Position numbers and translations under genes: made by a program. A stretch of 64,000 nucleotides of DNA from Shimia aestuarii (GTDB taxonomy: Bacteria; Pseudomonadota; Alphaproteobacteria; Rhodobacterales; Rhodobacteraceae). Shown piece after piece: positions 8,312 through 16,566 of this stretch; position 1 is the stretch's first letter; the number at the start of each line of letters is the position of its first letter. The notes under the pieces are model-generated. The model was not told where the DNA came from. It ran no database searches and was given only the letters and a program-made list of their open reading frames with translations. The stretch lies in the NCBI RefSeq assembly GCF_900114635.1, contig NZ_FOTQ01000001.1, forward strand, positions 1-64,000, in the 5' to 3' direction.

Positions 8312-9466
8312 TTACTGCACCGGGTTTTCAAAGTGTCCTTTACGGTCGCGGAGCCCCTCCGCCCCCGTCCTGGCCGCCTCCACGGCCTCCGAAACAAGAT
8401 GGATCGTTTCCCGTGTGCGGGCTGCGTCCTGAATGGCGCCGACAACGGCCAAGCTGCGCAGCCCTTCCCGCCCGGACACGACCGGCGCCTCGCGCCCCTC
8501 GATAACCGCCACGAAATGCGCCATCTGGTTGATCAGCGGGTCGGATGCCCCACGCGGCATGGAGGTTGCCGAAATCGGCGACCACCAATCGCGCTGCGCG
8601 CCATGCGACCACAGTGTCAGGTCGGGAATGGAAAGCGAACCGTGACTGCCGCCAATCTGGTAGGCGCTCTGGGATGTTGCGGGATACACCGGGTACTCCT
8701 GCGACGTCATCTCCCAGCTCCAGGGCGACACGATACTGTCGGATACGGTAATCGTGCCAAGCGCCCCGCTCTCGAACCTGAGCAAGGCAACCCCGACATC
8801 CTCGTTCTCGAATCCGCGCGCTGACGGGGCGGCCTGCGCTTGAACGCTCACGACCTCGCCGCACAGGTGGCGCAGCAGGTCGATATCATGCACGAGATTG
8901 ACGGAAATCGGCCCCGCCCCCGTCTTCTTGCGCCACGGCGCCACGTCGAAATAGCCATCCGGCTTGTAGAACCAGCAGGTCGCCTGCACGGCGCGCACCG
9001 TGCCGACATGGCCTTCGCGGATCAATTCAAGCGCCTTGCGAATGATCGGGTTGTGGCGGCGATGATGCCCCACGAGAATTGCCACACCTGCCTTCTCGGC
9101 ACGGTCGATCAGCACGCGCGCCGCGTCAATGTCATCGGCCAGCGGCTTTTCGATCAACACCGGCACACCCGACTCGACACAGGCCAGCCCCTGCGCCACG
9201 TGAAGCTTGGTTGGCGTGGACAGGATGATTCCGTCCGGCGCCTCGGCCCGGATCATGCTTTCGAGTTCACCATACCATGGCACGTTCCGGGCCGCGGCCT
9301 CGGCCTTTCCCATGTCGCTCGGGTCGACAATCGCGCATAGCGTTGCCCCTGCCACATGATCAAGCGCGTCGGCATGGCGCTGCCCCACGAGACCGATGCC
9401 CGCAATGGCAAGACGCAGGCCAGAGCCCGCCTTTCCCACCGTCCCGCTATCTCTGGATGACACCAT
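8312..9466 (-). CDS. Gfo/Idh/MocA-family oxidoreductase
   Basis: A 384-residue NAD(P)-dependent dehydrogenase. GIGLVGQRHADAL is the Rossmann loop (about residue 23) and VLIEKPLADD carries the conserved EKP. LVHDIDLLRHLCG belongs to the C-terminal substrate domain. Family members oxidise sugars, inositols and other polyols. It is first in the minus-strand operon, 34 bases before dctP, with GGGAGGT before its ATG. That position suggests it acts on the same imported compound, perhaps at the quinate or another cyclitol hydroxyl. The substrate cannot be read from the sequence. Confidence 0.88.
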   Translation of the reverse strand: MVSSRDSGTVGKAGSGLRLAIAGIGLVGQRHADALDHVAGATLCAIVDPSDMGKAEAAARNVPWYGELESMIRAEAPDGIILSTPTKLHVAQGLACVESGVPVLIEKPLADDIDAARVLIDRAEKAGVAILVGHHRRHNPIIRKALELIREGHVGTVRAVQATCWFYKPDGYFDVAPWRKKTGAGPISVNLVHDIDLLRHLCGEVVSVQAQAAPSARGFENEDVGVALLRFESGALGTITVSDSIVSPWSWEMTSQEYPVYPATSQSAYQIGGSHGSLSIPDLTLWSHGAQRDWWSPISATSMPRGASDPLINQMAHFVAVIEGREAPVVSGREGLRSLAVVGAIQDAARTRETIHLVSEAVEAARTGAEGLRDRKGHFENPVQ

Positions 9467-9562
9467 TGGCCACCTCCCAAAGTCGGATCAAATACATCCC
9501 CGCTGATGGGATTCGATCTCTTGTTGGACAGGAGACTAACGATTTCAGTCGACCAAATCAAT

Positions 9563-9594
9563 AATATCATATATTTTTTAAAACAGGTGATATT
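9563..9594. promoter_or_regulatory. Inverted repeat in the divergent promoter region, possible GntR operator
   Basis: The 198-base gap between the divergent oxidoreductase and regulator genes holds an AT-rich segment. A perfect 7-base inverted repeat, AATATCA (9563-9569) and TGATATT (9588-9594), has half-sites about 25 bases apart centre to centre. The position suits an operator for the neighbouring FCD regulator. The spacing is wider than most GntR operators, so the assignment is tentative. Confidence 0.35.
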
Positions 9595-9664
9595 TTGGAG
9601 AATTGTAGATGCTGTCAGGAAATGTTACGTCATATGAAATTCTTGAATAATCAGGGCGCTCCGC

Positions 9665-10339
9665 ATGGCCAAGCAACCGCACACGGTAGGCTCATCAACC
9701 TATGAACGCATCAAGCGCGACATCATATTCGGCACGCTGGCCCCCGGTTCGAAGCTGAAACTGGATGCGCTCAAAGCGCGCTACAGCGCGAGCGTGTCGA
9801 CCTTGCGCGAAACGCTCAACCGGCTGGCAAGTGACGGCTTTGTCGCCGCCGAGGAACAGCGTGGTTTCTTCGTGACCCCCGTCTCCAAGGAAGACCTGCT
9901 CGAAATCGCAAGCCTTCGCGCCCTGCTTGAATGTCACGCGCTCCGGCAATCCATCGAGAATGGTGACACGGAATGGGAAGGCGACCTTGTCGCGGCCCAT
10001 CACAAGCTGCACCGCATGGAACTCATGATGCAAAGCGGAGACGAGAGCGAAAAGGAATCCTGGAAGCGTTATGACTGGGAATTCCATCTCGCGCTGATCC
10101 GGGCCTGTAACGCCCCGAACCTTCTGTCCCTGCATTCCAAGATTTATGACAGGTACCTGCGCTACCAGCTCCTTGTTCTGACCTTTCGGGGCGAAGTCGC
10201 GGCGGCCGAACACAAGGCAATGCTCGACGCGGCCCTTGCCCGCGACCCCGACAAAGCCACGCAGCTTCTGGAAACCCACATCCACAATGGCCTGACGCAC
10301 ACGCTCGAAGCCATGCAGCTTGACTCACTCGGACAGTAA
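9665..10339 (+). CDS. GntR-family transcriptional regulator, FCD subfamily
   Basis: A 224-residue regulator. The N-terminal winged helix-turn-helix covers about residues 10-75 (LKLDALKARYSASVSTLRET). The C-terminal FCD helical domain covers about 85-210, with YDWEFHLAL and LETHIHNGL supplying likely metal-binding Asp/His positions. Proteins of this type usually repress a neighbouring catabolic operon until a carboxylate ligand binds. It is divergent from the TRAP/dehydroshikimate operon, which is the obvious target. Its stop is 16 bases from the stop of the convergent livF. Confidence 0.92.
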   Translation: MAKQPHTVGSSTYERIKRDIIFGTLAPGSKLKLDALKARYSASVSTLRETLNRLASDGFVAAEEQRGFFVTPVSKEDLLEIASLRALLECHALRQSIENGDTEWEGDLVAAHHKLHRMELMMQSGDESEKESWKRYDWEFHLALIRACNAPNLLSLHSKIYDRYLRYQLLVLTFRGEVAAAEHKAMLDAALARDPDKATQLLETHIHNGLTHTLEAMQLDSLGQ

Positions 10340-10355
10340 TAATTCGCGTCCCACT

Positions 10356-11045
10356 TCAGACGCCGAGGTATCTGTCCGTGATCTCCGGGCTCAGCGCCGA
10401 AAACGCGCCCTCCCAGACCGACACGCCTTTTTCAAGGATCACCGCGTGATCCGCGACCCGTGACAGTTCGCGAATGGACTTGTCGATCACAAGGATCGCC
10501 ATCCCGGTTTCCGCCTTGAGCCGCGCAATCGCCGCCCAGATTTCCTGCCGAACCACGGGGGCAAGCCCCTCGGTCGCCTCATCCAGCACCAGAAGCTGCG
10601 GGTTGGTCATCAGCGCCCGTCCGATCGCCAGCATCTGCTGCTCTCCGCCCGACAGGGACGCCGCCACCTGATCCCGCCGTTCTTCAAGGCGCGGGAACAA
10701 CCCTGCGACAGCCTTGAAATCCCACGCCCCGGGCCGCGCCGCCGCGATCAGGTTTTCATGCACCGTCAGGTTCGAAAAACACCGCCGCCCCTCGGGGACA
10801 AGGCCAATCCCGGCCCGCGCTGCCCGATAAGACGGCACACGCGCCATATCCTGCCCGTCAAACATCACAGTCCCGCCGCGATGGCGCAGCAGGCGCGAGA
10901 TCACCTTGACCGTGGTCGATTTGCCCATCCCGTTGCGCCCCATGAGCGCCACGACCTGCCCCTTTTCAATGCTCAGATGCACATCGAACAGGGCCTGACT
11001 GGCACCGTAAAAGGCCGACACATGCGATAGCTTCAACAGGCTCAT
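10356..11045 (-). CDS. livF: Branched-chain amino acid-type ABC transporter ATPase LivF
   Basis: A 229-residue ATPase with GRNGMGKST as Walker A, LSGGEQQMLAIGRAL as the signature and LLVLDEATEGLAP as Walker B with the catalytic Glu. One oddity: the usual D-loop/H-loop stretch reads LVIDKSIRELS where LivF typically has an EQN/EHD form, so the H-loop position looks altered. It is last in the livHMGF cassette. Its ATG overlaps the livG stop (ATGA). Confidence 0.93.
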   Translation of the reverse strand: MSLLKLSHVSAFYGASQALFDVHLSIEKGQVVALMGRNGMGKSTTVKVISRLLRHRGGTVMFDGQDMARVPSYRAARAGIGLVPEGRRCFSNLTVHENLIAAARPGAWDFKAVAGLFPRLEERRDQVAASLSGGEQQMLAIGRALMTNPQLLVLDEATEGLAPVVRQEIWAAIARLKAETGMAILVIDKSIRELSRVADHAVILEKGVSVWEGAFSALSPEITDRYLGV

Positions 11046-11806
11046 GCCACGCCCTCCGCGTCCTCTTCGCCAAGATAGGCGCTGCGCACCAGGGGGTTCG
11101 CCCGGATATCCTCGACCGTGCCGGTGGCGATGATCTCGCCGTAAACCAGCACACTGATCCGGTCCGCAAGCGCGAAAACCGCATCCATGTCATGTTCGAC
11201 CAGCAGGATCGGCGCCTGCGCGCGCAACCCGTCCAGAAACCCCATCAGGCGTTGCGTGCCTTCCGCCCCAAGCCCCGCCATGGGCTCATCCATCAAGAAC
11301 GCGCGCGGTTTCAGGGTCAGCGCCACGGCCACCTCAAGCTGACGACGCTGCCCATGGCTGAGTTCCGAGGTGCGGAACCGCTCGAACTCCTCCAGCCCGA
11401 CCTGCGCGAGCGCATCGCGCGCCACTGCAAGCAACGCCTTGTCCTTCATCACCGGGCGGAAGAACCGGAACACGCCGCCGCGGGCGCCCAGCGCGCCCAG
11501 CACCACGTTCTGCAACACCGTGTATTCCATCGCCAGCGATGAAATCTGAAAGGTCCGCGCCATGCCCAGCCGCGCCCGCGCCGCGGTGCTGTACGTGGTA
11601 ACATCCTGGCCGCCAAACACCACCCGCCCAGCATCCGGCGCCAACCCGCCGGTGATCTGCTGGATCAGCGTCGATTTCCCGGCCCCGTTTGGACCGATCA
11701 GCGCATGAATCTCGCCTTGTCGCAAATCAAGCGTGATGCCCTTGCTCGCCTGCAATGCCCCAAACGCCTTGCTGATGCCTTCGACCTTCAGAATCGGCTC
11801 AGTCAT
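11042..11806 (-). CDS. livG: Branched-chain amino acid-type ABC transporter ATPase LivG
   Basis: A 254-residue ATPase. GPNGAGKST is Walker A, LSHGQRRQLEVAVAL the signature, FLMDEPMAGLG Walker B and ILLVEHDMDAVF the H-loop. LivG/LivF form the heterodimeric motor of HAAT-family importers for branched-chain amino acids, urea, amides or aromatic acids. The ATG has GGAGG upstream and overlaps the end of livM by eight bases. Confidence 0.94.
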   Translation of the reverse strand: MTEPILKVEGISKAFGALQASKGITLDLRQGEIHALIGPNGAGKSTLIQQITGGLAPDAGRVVFGGQDVTTYSTAARARLGMARTFQISSLAMEYTVLQNVVLGALGARGGVFRFFRPVMKDKALLAVARDALAQVGLEEFERFRTSELSHGQRRQLEVAVALTLKPRAFLMDEPMAGLGAEGTQRLMGFLDGLRAQAPILLVEHDMDAVFALADRISVLVYGEIIATGTVEDIRANPLVRSAYLGEEDAEGVA

Positions 11807-12782
11807 GCGCCACCTCCCGGCCCGCGATCAGCCCGAAAAGACCGCCCCGCGCAAACAGAACCACCCCAAGAAGGATCGCGCCGAGATAGACATGCCAATA
11901 TTCGCTCAAGCCCCCAAGCACGTGTTCCAGCAGGATAAACAGAGCCGCCCCGGCGACGGGGCCAAAGATGCGCCCCACCCCGCCAAGGATCACGAACACC
12001 ATGATTTCGCCGCTGGTCTGCCAACTGAACATGGTCGGGCTGACAAAGCGGTTGAGATCGGCAAACAGCGCCCCGGCCAGCCCGGTAATCGCCCCGGAAA
12101 TCGTGAAGGCCACAAGGTAGAGACGATACGGCACCTGCCCCACCGCCTGCACCCGCGCCCCGTTCTGACGCGCCGCGCTCAGCATCAGGCCAAACGGCGC
12201 TTTGGCCGCGCGGTGCACAAGGAACAGCACGACTACCAGCCAAGCATAACAGATCGCGTAAAACTGGATCGGGTCCATCGTATTGAGCCCGGGAAACCCG
12301 TTGCGCACATAGATCGACAACCCGTCTTCGCCGCCATAGGTCGGCCAGCTGATCGTGAAGTAGAAAAACATCTGCGCAAAAGCCAGGGTGATCATGATGA
12401 AATAGACGCCGGTCGTGCGCAGCGACAATGCTCCCATCCCCAGCGCCACCAACGCCGAGGCCACGATCGCCACGATCCAGATCACCGGCATCGACTTGGT
12501 GCCCTCGATCAGCACCGGCCACTCTGCCAGCGCCGTGTAGGTCTGCGCGTGATAGGCCAGGATGCCCATCGCATAACCGCCAATCCCGAAAAACGCGGCA
12601 TGGCCAAGGCTCACCAGCCCGCCGATCCCCAGCGCAAAATTCAGCCCCACCCCGGCAATGGCAAAGATCACTGCCCGTGTGCTCAGCGTGATCAGGAACG
12701 GTTCGTCCACCGACCATGCCCAAAGCGGAAAGCCCAGCAGGATCAGCATCAGGGTGGCGTTGAGCATCGTTTCGCGTCGCAT
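11799..12782 (-). CDS. livM: ABC transporter permease LivM
   Basis: A 327-residue membrane protein with about eight to ten hydrophobic segments. GLVSLGHAAFFGIGGYAMG is the LivM hallmark and GGVGRIFGPVAGAALF the cytoplasmic loop that contacts the ATPases. GGAGGGG precedes the ATG, which sits beside the livH stop. It forms the channel with LivH. Confidence 0.94.
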   Translation of the reverse strand: MRRETMLNATLMLILLGFPLWAWSVDEPFLITLSTRAVIFAIAGVGLNFALGIGGLVSLGHAAFFGIGGYAMGILAYHAQTYTALAEWPVLIEGTKSMPVIWIVAIVASALVALGMGALSLRTTGVYFIMITLAFAQMFFYFTISWPTYGGEDGLSIYVRNGFPGLNTMDPIQFYAICYAWLVVVLFLVHRAAKAPFGLMLSAARQNGARVQAVGQVPYRLYLVAFTISGAITGLAGALFADLNRFVSPTMFSWQTSGEIMVFVILGGVGRIFGPVAGAALFILLEHVLGGLSEYWHVYLGAILLGVVLFARGGLFGLIAGREVAHD

Positions 12783-12783
12783 C

Positions 12784-13701
12784 TCATGCCCCTCCGAACA
12801 GGCCGGACGGCTTGAACAGCAACACCCCCGCCATCAGGACATAAATCGCCATCGACGCCAGCGAAGCGCCCACCGTGGTCGCCGCCGACGGGTCCATGAA
12901 CAGGCCAAAAAGCTGCGGCAGCAAAAGCCGCCCCAGCGTGTCGGTCAAACCCACAAGCACAGCCCCCACCAAGGCCCCCTTGATCGACCCGATCCCGCCG
13001 ATCACGATCACCACGAATGCAAGGATCAGCACCGGTTCACCCATGCCCACCTGCACCGACTGGATCGCCCCGATCAACGCCCCGGCAAACCCGGCAAGCG
13101 CCGCGCCCAGCGCGAAGACCAGCGTATAAAGCCGCGAGATATTCACGCCCAGCGCGCCGATCATCTCGCGGTCATTCTCCCCGGCCCGGATTTGAATGCC
13201 GATCCGCGTACGCGCGATCATCCAGAACAGACCCGCCGCCACTGCCAGCCCGACCAGAATGATCGTCAGCCGATACAGCGAATACTCGATCCCGAAGGGC
13301 AGCATCACCGTGCCCGAGAGCCACGCCGGTTTATCAAGGAACAAGGGAAACGAGCCGAACACCCACCGCGTGCCTTCCGAAAAAATCAGGATCAGCGCAA
13401 AGGTCGCCAGCACCTGATCCAGATGATCCCGGTCATAAAGCCGCCGGATCACCGTCATTTCGACAATCACCCCGGCAATCGCCGCCGCGACAAGGCTGGC
13501 GATCAATGCCAACAGGAACGATCCCGTCGCCGCCGCCACGCCCGCAGCGGCAAAGGCCCCCACCATGTAAAGCGACCCATGCGCGAGATTGATCAGCCCC
13601 ATGACCCCGAAAATAAGCGTCAACCCCGCCGCCATCAGGAACAGCATGACCCCGAATTGCAACCCGTTCAGTGTCTGTTCGATCAATAGAACCGTGCTCA
13701 C
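12784..13701 (-). CDS. livH: ABC transporter permease LivH
   Basis: A 305-residue membrane protein. GLINLAHGSLYMVGAFAA is the LivH hallmark and GGIGSIKGALVGAVLVG the ATPase-contact loop. The start is a GTG at 13701 preceded by a GGGGGA ribosome site. It is first in the liv cassette. No periplasmic binding protein gene is found beside the cassette, although livHMGF operons usually include one, so the ligand is unknown. Confidence 0.93.
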   Translation of the reverse strand: MSTVLLIEQTLNGLQFGVMLFLMAAGLTLIFGVMGLINLAHGSLYMVGAFAAAGVAAATGSFLLALIASLVAAAIAGVIVEMTVIRRLYDRDHLDQVLATFALILIFSEGTRWVFGSFPLFLDKPAWLSGTVMLPFGIEYSLYRLTIILVGLAVAAGLFWMIARTRIGIQIRAGENDREMIGALGVNISRLYTLVFALGAALAGFAGALIGAIQSVQVGMGEPVLILAFVVIVIGGIGSIKGALVGAVLVGLTDTLGRLLLPQLFGLFMDPSAATTVGASLASMAIYVLMAGVLLFKPSGLFGGA

Positions 13702-14308
13702 GGCTGTCCATCCCCCCGGACCCGCGCGTCAGGGCGCGTGATTTTCTTTCAACGGTTCTGCCCTTTTTCCTGACGAGATTTCAACACCCCGCCCGCCACA
13801 AGCGTCCAGAACGGCGCGGAACTGTGGCATTTTCCAACAAGAAAGGGCGCCCGTTCACCAGCCCTTTGCGATAAATGGTGCGGCTTCGGGCCGAACGCAG
13901 TGAAGGCATGATGCCATGTCGAGAAGCAGCTCCCGAAGATATCTTCGGGAGCTGTCGGCGAAGGATTTCGGTCGTGCCGGACAAACCTGCCAGATGCAAA
14001 TACGCTGATCAGCGATTTAGGACTCCATCGTGAAACGATGCGGGCGGCAGCCCCGCAGCACATCAGTTCAAAAGCGGTAGATTATCTCGCTCACCTGGAA
14101 AAAACCTTGATGACCAACAACTTGCTCGCAGTTTGCCAGAAAGATTGGCGCCCATCCATTGATGAAACACTCTCCAAGCGGACGTCCCAAATGCCTCTTG
14201 CAAAATAGTCTGCCGCATGTGGACAGATACCCTAGTTTCAACTATCACAGGACTATAGATTGACTGGTCGGGTTATCAGATATCCGAGGTTTCAGAAAAG
14301 CGCTGGTT
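13702..14308. other. Intergenic region upstream of livH and of the acyltransferase
   Basis: About 600 bases with no convincing gene. A minus-strand frame at 13749-14063 has no ribosome site or known motif. The stretch includes the perfect 28-base palindrome listed separately, and must contain the livH promoter (minus) and the acyltransferase promoter (plus). The right half is more AT-rich, matching the acyltransferase gene. Confidence 0.5.
13927..13954. repeat. Perfect 28-base palindrome
   Basis: The 11-base arm CAGCTCCCGAA runs into a GATATC centre and is followed by its exact reverse complement. There is no loop and no T-tract, so a simple terminator is unlikely. It could be a dimeric regulator's site or a recurring genomic palindrome. 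It lies about 225 bases upstream of livH. Confidence 0.6.
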
Positions 14309-16204
14309 TTGAAGTACAGCAATAGAATGATAGAAAGACGCGCACCTTTTGACGCTGTTTTTCGACCAGATGTCGAAGGTCTTAGGGCTCTGGCTGTCTT
14401 CGCTGTGGTTCTGTTTCACTACAGCAATGGTAAGACGGCAGGATTTGTAGGGGTCGATGTCTTCTTTGTGATCAGCGGATTCTTGATAACTGGGCTGATC
14501 GTACGTGATATTGAGCTGAATGAGTTCAGCTTCATGAACTTCTACTCCAGAAGGGCCCGGCGAATTATTCCAGCCCTATTGGTTATGGTCCTCCTGACTT
14601 TGGCGGCCGGTGCTGTTTTGCTTTCACCTGAAGCGCTCATTCTACTTGGGCAGCAGGCTACATTTTCATTGGTTGGTGCATCAAACATATACTTCTGGGG
14701 GGCGTCCGGGTACTTCTCTCCAGAAGCGCACACTCAACCGCTGTTGCATACATGGTCTCTTGGTGTCGAAGAGCAATTCTATTTGCTGTGGCCCATAGCG
14801 CTCCTTTTCATGTCGCGCACTTTTGGGTTGCGAACGGGGCGGGCGTTATTCGCAATTTTCGTCCTGATCGCCGCCAGCTTTGTCTCAATATTCCTTCTCA
14901 GTGCAGATTTTTCCACCTTCTCTTTTTTCATGCTACCGACCAGAGCTTGGCAGTTGGCGATGGGCGGACTTCTTGTTTTTCTCCCCAACCTTGAGGGCAA
15001 AGGCCAATCTGAATCCATAAAGCTGGTTGGCCTTTTGCTTCTTTTAGCCGCCATCTTCCTTATCGAACCGAATGCGACATATCCCGGTTTGTCCGCGCTG
15101 TTGCCTGCGGTTGGGACTGCTTTGTTGATTTGGCCGACAGAGCGTAAGACGCGCATCGCCAGTTTCTTTGGCCTGGCGCCACTACGCTATTTTGGGAGAA
15201 TTTCTTATTCTCTTTACTTATGGCATTGGCCACCGATGGTCATGTACCTGACATGGAACTTATCCACATCTCTCACCATTCCAGAAAGCATTGCGCTTTT
15301 TCTTTTTGCATGGGGCGCAGCACACTTGAGTTGGCGCTTTGTCGAAGAGCCATTCAGGCGCAATCGTATTTCCGATAAAAGAACTCTTGCTGCGTCGTTT
15401 GTTATAGTCTGCGTGGCGGCATCAATATCATGGACATTTGTGATGACGGGCGGCGCGCCCAATCGCTTGGACATCGCTGGGCAGGAACTATCGGCGAAAA
15501 TGTCGCATGAAATGCATGAGCCAAAACGAGCTTTTTGCGATTTCCGCGCTCTTATTGAACAGAATTTAGAATGTGCGCCACCATCTGAAAATGAGTTTCA
15601 TGCTCTTTTAATGGGTGACAGCCATGCAAATCATTTACTAAGGGCCATTCAAGACGCATTCCCAGCAGTCAAGATAAGCACAATCACGCGGTCAGGATGC
15701 AGGCCCGTGGTTCAGTCCGCTGGCAAACAACAATGCGTTGCGATGTATAATTCGTTCTTTGATGACGTTCTTCCAGATCACAGGTTCGACGCGATCATTT
15801 TGTCTGCGCGTTGGCGGAACGGTGAGCATCAAAACATTGGCAAAACGGTTGATCTGTTGGGCACTCATACAGATCGCTTGATCGTTCTGGGGCAAACAGT
15901 TGAATATGATCACCCGTTACCTGAACTTTTGATGGCGAATTACCTTCCGAGGCGGAGCTCAGATGTCCAGGCCTTCATGTCAAAATTGCCGGAAATCCGG
16001 GATCTAGACCAACAAATGGCGCGGCAGTTGTCCAACTTGCCAGTTGAGTATTATTCCATGATCGAGGCTGTCTGCCCAAATGATAAATGTACGGTTTTTT
16101 CTCCCTCGGGAATACCGCTAGTTTGGGATTACGGTCATTTCAACCTTTCCGGCGCAAGGCTCATCGTCGAGCGCCTAAAAGGCAAAGGGTTCTCACTACC
16201 GTGA
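14309..16204 (+). CDS. Acyltransferase-3 / SGNH O-acetyltransferase (OafA type)
   Basis: A 631-residue protein. The N-terminal Acyltransferase_3 domain (about residues 15-370, ten or so membrane segments) has RPDVEGLRALAV, FVGVDVFFVISGFLITG and the TWSLGVEEQFYLLWP block with its catalytic-region Glu. The C-terminal periplasmic SGNH domain has MGDSHANH at about 435-442. Such proteins O-acetylate lipopolysaccharide, capsule or peptidoglycan-like glycans. The first codon is a TTG at 14309; the ATG at 14327 is an equally plausible start and neither has a strong ribosome site. Codon use is clearly more AT-rich than the flanking genes, pointing to horizontal acquisition. Confidence 0.92.
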   Translation: MKYSNRMIERRAPFDAVFRPDVEGLRALAVFAVVLFHYSNGKTAGFVGVDVFFVISGFLITGLIVRDIELNEFSFMNFYSRRARRIIPALLVMVLLTLAAGAVLLSPEALILLGQQATFSLVGASNIYFWGASGYFSPEAHTQPLLHTWSLGVEEQFYLLWPIALLFMSRTFGLRTGRALFAIFVLIAASFVSIFLLSADFSTFSFFMLPTRAWQLAMGGLLVFLPNLEGKGQSESIKLVGLLLLLAAIFLIEPNATYPGLSALLPAVGTALLIWPTERKTRIASFFGLAPLRYFGRISYSLYLWHWPPMVMYLTWNLSTSLTIPESIALFLFAWGAAHLSWRFVEEPFRRNRISDKRTLAASFVIVCVAASISWTFVMTGGAPNRLDIAGQELSAKMSHEMHEPKRAFCDFRALIEQNLECAPPSENEFHALLMGDSHANHLLRAIQDAFPAVKISTITRSGCRPVVQSAGKQQCVAMYNSFFDDVLPDHRFDAIILSARWRNGEHQNIGKTVDLLGTHTDRLIVLGQTVEYDHPLPELLMANYLPRRSSDVQAFMSKLPEIRDLDQQMARQLSNLPVEYYSMIEAVCPNDKCTVFSPSGIPLVWDYGHFNLSGARLIVERLKGKGFSLP

Positions 16205-16566
16205 CACCGGCCAAAGTTGAGAAAACAGTTTTCCCAACGGATCCGCTGCAGAATCGCTAACAGGTTGGCCGGAGATATCCGGAGCGCACCTGTCTGGCCA
16301 AATTAACGTGCACAGCTGGCGTGTCTCCAATTCGAACGTCGATGCCAAAGAACTCGCCACGCTACAAACGAATGGCTGCTTTTCTTTCTGAGATGCAACT
16401 TGTGGCTTTGGTCGGTCGCGTGACTACATCTGCATTTTTTTGGAGCACTTCTAGTATGGGCTCAAAGCCGCAGTTTCGGCGTCGAGCCCTCAAGGTTCTC
16501 ACATACACAATGTACCGCAAAGTGGCGGGCCCGATCAGCGCCCTTCCAAACAGGTTTTGATCCTGC
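16205..16566. other. Intergenic region, no gene recognised
   Basis: About 360 bases with the same lowered GC as the acyltransferase. A 79-codon plus-strand frame at 16321-16560 has no ribosome site and no recognised family. An imperfect hairpin just after the acyltransferase stop (about 16215-16240) could end its transcript. Otherwise nothing was seen. Confidence 0.45.

Noticed and set aside
13749-14063. 104-codon minus-strand frame in the livH upstream region
   Set aside because: No ribosome site or family match, and it contains the 28-base palindrome.
16321-16560. 79-codon plus-strand frame after the acyltransferase
   Set aside because: No ribosome site, no recognised motif, and an equally open minus-strand frame overlaps it.
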